Shown here: in pieces, positions 60,124-64,000 of the stretch
Layout of the letters: every line of letters starts with the position of its first letter
How positions within the stretch are numbered: the first letter of the stretch is position 1
Assembly: GCA_002811675.1 (NCBI GenBank)
Contig: PDIM01000003.1
Span: 29,261 to 93,260, forward strand
DNA length: 64,000 nt
From: Ichthyosporea sp. XGB-2017a
Lineage: Eukaryota; Opisthokonta; Ichthyosporea
Direction of reading: 5' to 3'
Made by a program: the position numbers and the translations under genes
The notes under the pieces: model-generated
Told to the model about the DNA's origin: nothing
The model's database searches: none
The model's input: only the letters and a program-made list of their open reading frames with translations

Positions 60124-62223
60124 ATGGCGACTCTTCTACTTTATGTGTTTGTCATCGGCACTCTTGCCCTGGCCACACACTTGCTGTTAACATGTGGGAC
60201 CTGGCTTGCAAGATTGGGCGGTGATGTTGTGTGGGTGGGGAGATACATAGTAAGAGGTATACGTGTGGGTATTTATGGCCCGGACGGTGACCCAGAATAT
60301 GTGCGCTTGAGAGAAAGGGACCGTGCGAACAGATTTAAAACCACGATACCTCCCTCATCGCGAGGTAAGGATCCTTACTGCAGAGAGTCCTATATGAAAC
60401 ACAGGGAGCAAATTTTGTCGACGCCTTGGGACGTAGTGGTGGTGGGTAGTGGGATAGGTGGAATGTCGTGTGCCGCATTGTTGGCAAAGTACGGGAAGAA
60501 GGTACTTGTACTTGAGCAACATGAAGTGCTAGGGGGGTGCTGTCACTGCTTCGAAGAGCGGGGATTTGAGTGGGACACAGGATTGCACTATGTAGGAAAA
60601 TTGAATAGGCCTTCCAGTGAAGGCACGCAGATTCTCACATTTATAACTGAGGGCCGTAGTCAGTGGTGCATGCTTGACGATATTTATGACCAGGCCGTCT
60701 TCCATGCTGACGGGTTGCAGATAAATTGCCACAAAGATATTAGTCAATACATCAAAAACTTGTGTGACGTATTTCCTCAGGAGCAGGCAAACATTGAGCG
60801 CTATTTTACATTGTGCAAAAAAGTAGCTGATTCATTTGCTGTCTCGCTACTGCACCGAAGCGTACCGAAACGGCTCCAAGGATTAGTAAAGGGAATGCTT
60901 TGTGCCTTTTTCGGCTTCTACGGCTGTTTTGTTGGAAAAGATGAGACCCCGTGGTACATTTGGTACCACTACGCGGGGATGACTACCGAAGAGGTATTGT
61001 GTGACATAACGTCTAACGAGGATCTTCGCAAGGTCCTCAATCACCCGTTGGGTGATTACGGAATGCCAGTCAGTGAGGCAAGTTTTGGTATGCATGCGCA
61101 GGTGGTTGGCCATTATTTGTATGGCGCTGCGTATCCGGTTGGTGGTCCCCAGCAGATAACTAGAGCCATTGTTCCCTGTATTACCCGCAACAGGGGCCTA
61201 TGTGTGGTGAAGGCCGAGGTGGAAGAAGTGCTGATCAACGACGACAAAGCAGCTTGTGGGGTGCGAATGTCTGCAAGGTCACCTAGTAAGTATGGGGACT
61301 GTGTTTTTGCGGATAAGGTCGTGTGTGCATGTGGGGTGTACTTGACAATCTCTCGCCTCGTGCCACGCTCTGCTCGCCACTTTTTTTGTCGTGAATTGGC
61401 AATGTTGAAGCGCAAGGATCGAGAACTAGATGTAGATTTTGATGCCAGGACGGAATTCATGAGCTTACTCGCAGCCGATAGAAGTTTTAAATCGATCGAG
61501 CAGAGTACAGGTCATGTATACCTATTCGTGGGATTTAAAGGGTGCGGAAAAGAAGAATTAGGTGTAGACCTTCCTCGCAGGAACATATGGCATTACAACA
61601 GCAAACATATCGAAGAGGATATTGCCAAATTTAAGGAGAATATTGATAGTCCTCTCCCAATGTGCTTCTACAGCTTTCCTTCGGAGAAAGACCCAAGCTA
61701 CAGACATCGATTTCCTGGAACAGCTACATGTGTTGCTCTCTGTGAGGCTCCTTACGAGTGGTTTGAACGCTTCAAGACGAAGAAAAAAGGTAGTCGCGGA
61801 GAGGAGTACAACAGTCTTAAACAAAAAATTAGCGTCAAGATGTTTGACATTGTGTTTTCAAAGTTCCCGACCTTGCGTGACAAAGTTGCATACTATAAGG
61901 TGGCTACTCCGGTAACCAACAACTACTATTTGCACACGCTGTTGGGCGAAAGTTACGGTATGGAGCACACACCACATCGGTTCGTGTACGATGAAATCAC
62001 AGCGTTTGCTTCCTCCAGCGTGCAGGACCTCTATTTCAGTGGCCAAGACATCGTATCCGCCGGATTCTCTGGAGCTATGTTTGGTGGGCTCTTAAGCGCC
62101 TCTGCTGTCCTCGGACGGCCTTTACTAGTGGACCTGTTGAAAGACAAACACAATCGCCAGTTGGCTGCTAGCACACTGATGGTAAATCCTCATGGAGATC
62201 ATCATGCCACGCACATGCTGTAG
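60124..62223 (+). CDS. RETSAT/CrtISO-like FAD oxidoreductase
   Basis: 699 residues from the ATG at 60124. An N-terminal hydrophobic segment (about 3-25) suggests ER-membrane anchoring. The FAD-binding Rossmann motif VVVVGSGIGGMSCAALLAKYG with following VLVLEQHEVLGGCCHCFEE (about 102-147) and GLHYVG are typical of all-trans-retinol 13,14-reductase and related carotenoid isomerase/desaturase flavoproteins. The C-terminal LYFSGQDIVSAGFSGAMFGG (about 636-655) completes the FAD site. Saturation or isomerisation of a polyene (retinoid, carotenoid) is expected; the precise substrate is not deducible. The stop lies only 20 bp from the end of a converging retroelement fragment, and no AATAAA is seen between them. 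Confidence 0.88.
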   Translation: MATLLLYVFVIGTLALATHLLLTCGTWLARLGGDVVWVGRYIVRGIRVGIYGPDGDPEYVRLRERDRANRFKTTIPPSSRGKDPYCRESYMKHREQILSTPWDVVVVGSGIGGMSCAALLAKYGKKVLVLEQHEVLGGCCHCFEERGFEWDTGLHYVGKLNRPSSEGTQILTFITEGRSQWCMLDDIYDQAVFHADGLQINCHKDISQYIKNLCDVFPQEQANIERYFTLCKKVADSFAVSLLHRSVPKRLQGLVKGMLCAFFGFYGCFVGKDETPWYIWYHYAGMTTEEVLCDITSNEDLRKVLNHPLGDYGMPVSEASFGMHAQVVGHYLYGAAYPVGGPQQITRAIVPCITRNRGLCVVKAEVEEVLINDDKAACGVRMSARSPSKYGDCVFADKVVCACGVYLTISRLVPRSARHFFCRELAMLKRKDRELDVDFDARTEFMSLLAADRSFKSIEQSTGHVYLFVGFKGCGKEELGVDLPRRNIWHYNSKHIEEDIAKFKENIDSPLPMCFYSFPSEKDPSYRHRFPGTATCVALCEAPYEWFERFKTKKKGSRGEEYNSLKQKISVKMFDIVFSKFPTLRDKVAYYKVATPVTNNYYLHTLLGESYGMEHTPHRFVYDEITAFASSSVQDLYFSGQDIVSAGFSGAMFGGLLSASAVLGRPLLVDLLKDKHNRQLAASTLMVNPHGDHHATHML

Positions 62224-62414
62224 TGTCATTAGAATACAATATTTCAATTTTCAGCCTGTCTCTTTCTAGCATCATTAGTTGTGTAAACTTCTTTTAACTG
62301 CATACCTTTTTCAACTTTCTCTAATGTTAATGGTTCTAAATCACTAATTCCTTGAAGAACAGTAGAGAATTCAACTCTCTGTTTATGATTATAAAATGAC
62401 CTGAGTTCATGATC

Positions 62415-62464
62415 ATAATTAATCCATATGGAATGACTTTGAATCATGTCCTCCAAGATGTACA
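62415..62464 (+). repeat. Inverted repeat arm, left
   Basis: 50 bp matching the reverse complement of 62811-62860 with one difference. Both arms encode the same peptide (INPYGMTLN) on opposite strands. Confidence 0.9.
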
Positions 62465-62810
62465 TATATATTGATCAATTCTCCAAATATGAATCCTTTG
62501 TCTACAATCGATCTGAATTTAATATTGCAATAAGAAGAGATGAAGAGTGGGAAGCCTCGGCATTAGGGAGTCCAATTAGTGCAGAACAAACAAAGGCCGT
62601 GAATCAACTGTCGGAACCGATAATTCAAAACATGGAATTGGTTAATCCCATCATACAAAGTGTATCTTTACTCAAAAAGAAAGATCCAATGATATCGATG
62701 AGGATGATAAAAAATTTAGTTGGACAGTCAATAGAAATGCAAGCTACACAACTTGAAAAAAGAGTTGTAGACAAAGGATTCATATTTGGAGAATTAATCA
62801 ATATGTACAT
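62465..62810 (+). other. Inverted internal block of the retroelement
   Basis: The plus strand is open through here and reads on from the left arm (FSKYESFVYN ... RMIKNLVGQS ... FIFGELINM), while the flanking retroelement codes on the minus strand. The right arm on the minus strand reaches the same peptide and then loses its continuation. The block thus looks like the downstream part of the minus-strand polyprotein, flipped in place. Helix-rich, no recognised catalytic motif. Confidence 0.6.
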
Positions 62811-62860
62811 TGTACATCTTGGAGGACATAATTCAAAGTCATTCCATATGGATTAATTAT
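62811..62860 (-). repeat. Inverted repeat arm, right
   Basis: Partner of 62415-62464; belongs to the minus-strand reading frame upstream of it. Confidence 0.9.
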
Positions 62861-63116
62861 TGCCATTTCCTCGTCCACTGTTGACACCTCATCAGTATTT
62901 CCTGCTTCTTTTGATCTCGACACTTCATTTGAACTTCTGGGTTTCTCCACATCTCCGTTGTCTTCCTCATCTTCTGTGTCTTCGACTAACCGAATCATTC
63001 CTGTAGTAGATAACGCTTCCGGTAGCATGCCCATTCCGTAGCTGCCACTGTCCTCGTCGTCCTGATCATAATCATGATTCGTACAATCTCCAAAGTGGTC
63101 ATGGGAGTTGCACTCG

Positions 63117-63998
63117 TTACAGTGAATCGTACTCGATCCCTATTAAGAAAGCTTTCTGACGTTTCTCGGCCTTTCCATTCTCCTCCCATTTCGATACTTT
63201 TGTTTTAAAATATTCCTGCGACTTCAGATCAGCCAACTCTTTGTATCGTTCAAAGCGTTGCTCTTTACTCAGTTCAGCTAATTTCGGACACGACAAAACT
63301 CCATGCCCCATTTCGCTACAATTCCAACATACTAATTTCAAATTTTTCATTACTTTGAAGTTCCTAGTGATTTGTGAGACGTCCTCCTCCACTAATGGAT
63401 TCTCCTGCACTTGGAAGTTCCTCGAATGGATCTCTCTTCTCTGTGGCACTTGCCCATCCCTACTGAAACGTATAATAAATTTATCAATCTCCTCAATGGT
63501 ATTCATCTTTTCTAACTCTACTGCTAAACTAATATCCAAACGCTTCCCCAGATTTCTCCGGAGACTTTTAAACTCGTACAATCCAAAACAACGGTAAATA
63601 TCCATAGTCTTTTCAAGAAGGTCTCTGAAACTACTTGGCTTTTCCAACCTTCCCAATCGATTTATCATCATGTCTCTACGATCATCTTCGTTGTATATTT
63701 CAGTCAACAGTCCATGACCAATCTCCCATACTTTCATGTCCGTTCCACCGCTTTTCTTTAACAGCCTTCTTGTAGTGCTCGACAGAGCGTCAACTAACAT
63801 CTTGCACCACGAGGCAGCAGGCACATTGTTTCTTCCAAGTATTTTCATATTTAGTTGCATTAGTTCTAGTTCATGGATATTCACATCCTCACCATAGTTT
63901 TTCAAAGTTACTCCAGCGTTGCTCTTTGCAGGCGGGATGCCTGTCCTCTTGCTCCTCAGCTCTTCCTTCAGTCTCTCGTAATACTCCTCGTAGTCGTA
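63117..63998 (-). CDS. Gag-like protein with CCHC zinc knuckle (partial at window edge)
   Basis: The frame is open from the window edge to the TAA at 63117, at least 293 residues, with no start needed inside the window. A helical capsid-like region (about the first 200 residues seen) precedes a zinc knuckle CWNCSEMGHGVLSC, an exact CX2CX4HX4C, then a Lys/Glu-rich helix. Such knuckles bind RNA in the gag proteins of LTR retrotransposons. The frame closes at GIEYDSL, while the +1 frame continues with another knuckle-like motif; this may be a mutation or a programmed shift. Confidence 0.6.
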   Translation of the reverse strand, partial: YDYEEYYERLKEELRSKRTGIPPAKSNAGVTLKNYGEDVNIHELELMQLNMKILGRNNVPAASWCKMLVDALSSTTRRLLKKSGGTDMKVWEIGHGLLTEIYNEDDRRDMMINRLGRLEKPSSFRDLLEKTMDIYRCFGLYEFKSLRRNLGKRLDISLAVELEKMNTIEEIDKFIIRFSRDGQVPQRREIHSRNFQVQENPLVEEDVSQITRNFKVMKNLKLVCWNCSEMGHGVLSCPKLAELSKEQRFERYKELADLKSQEYFKTKVSKWEENGKAEKRQKAFLIGIEYDSL

Positions 63999-64000
63999 TC

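Larger units (their letters stand above)
62244..64000 (-). mobile_element. Retroelement gag-region remnant, rearranged
   Basis: Minus-strand retroelement sequence running off the window's right edge. From right to left: an open gag-like frame with a zinc knuckle (63117-63998), a shifted frame with a second knuckle-like CNECNSHDHFGDC and an Asp/Glu-rich region (to about 62811), an inverted block (62465-62810) and a minus-strand tail frame (62244-62465). No protease, reverse transcriptase or LTR is seen in the window. Frameshift and inversion indicate a defective copy. Confidence 0.65.

Overview
This is a nuclear segment from a microbial eukaryote. Genes are long and mostly intronless, and several have core-promoter TATA boxes and AATAAA poly(A) signals just after, or overlapping, the stop codon. 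One gene has short GT-AG introns of about 95-107 nt with TACTAAC-like branch sites. The gene content (receptor-type guanylate cyclase, TPPP/p25-alpha, full-size PDR-type ABC transporter, Golgi type II enzymes, RETSAT-like oxidoreductase) fits an intron-poor free-living protist. A labyrinthulomycete-like stramenopile is my best guess, held at low confidence. CDS starts below are placed at ATG codons.

Layout. 0-10 kb: a tail-to-tail pair of paralogous pseudokinases, a TPPP-like gene, and a 1,599-residue MYND-MYND-RING-Smr protein whose 5' flank holds a 51-bp minisatellite. 10-18 kb: a piggyBac-like fragment, a fucosyltransferase-like gene, a decayed element with a YqaJ-like motif, two small gene candidates, a secreted EGF-like protein and a broken methyltransferase copy. 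18-30 kb: four genes for membrane-anchored secretory-pathway proteins: a giant acidic lumenal protein, an exostosin-like GT, a GT-A-like transferase and a type II methyltransferase. The methyltransferase gene appears to need a 2-nt micro-exon. 31-38 kb: a PDR-type ABC transporter and a secreted class 3 lipase. 40-52 kb: four POT-family peptide transporters in mixed orientation with conserved TATA boxes and signs of gene conversion. 52-60 kb: a protein methyltransferase-like gene, a mitochondrial ribosomal mS23-like gene and a 1,688-residue receptor guanylate cyclase. 60-64 kb: a RETSAT-like gene abutted by a retroelement gag region that carries an inverted segment bounded by 50-bp inverted repeats.

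Working together: the fucosyltransferase-like, exostosin-like and GT-A-like enzymes and the methyltransferase could act in one Golgi glycan pathway. The peptide transporters, lipase and ABC transporter suggest an osmotrophic or saprotrophic lifestyle. The receptor cyclase is a probable cGMP-producing sensor. These links are inference; individual family calls rest on motifs visible in the sequence. No tRNA, rRNA, CRISPR array or origin was seen.
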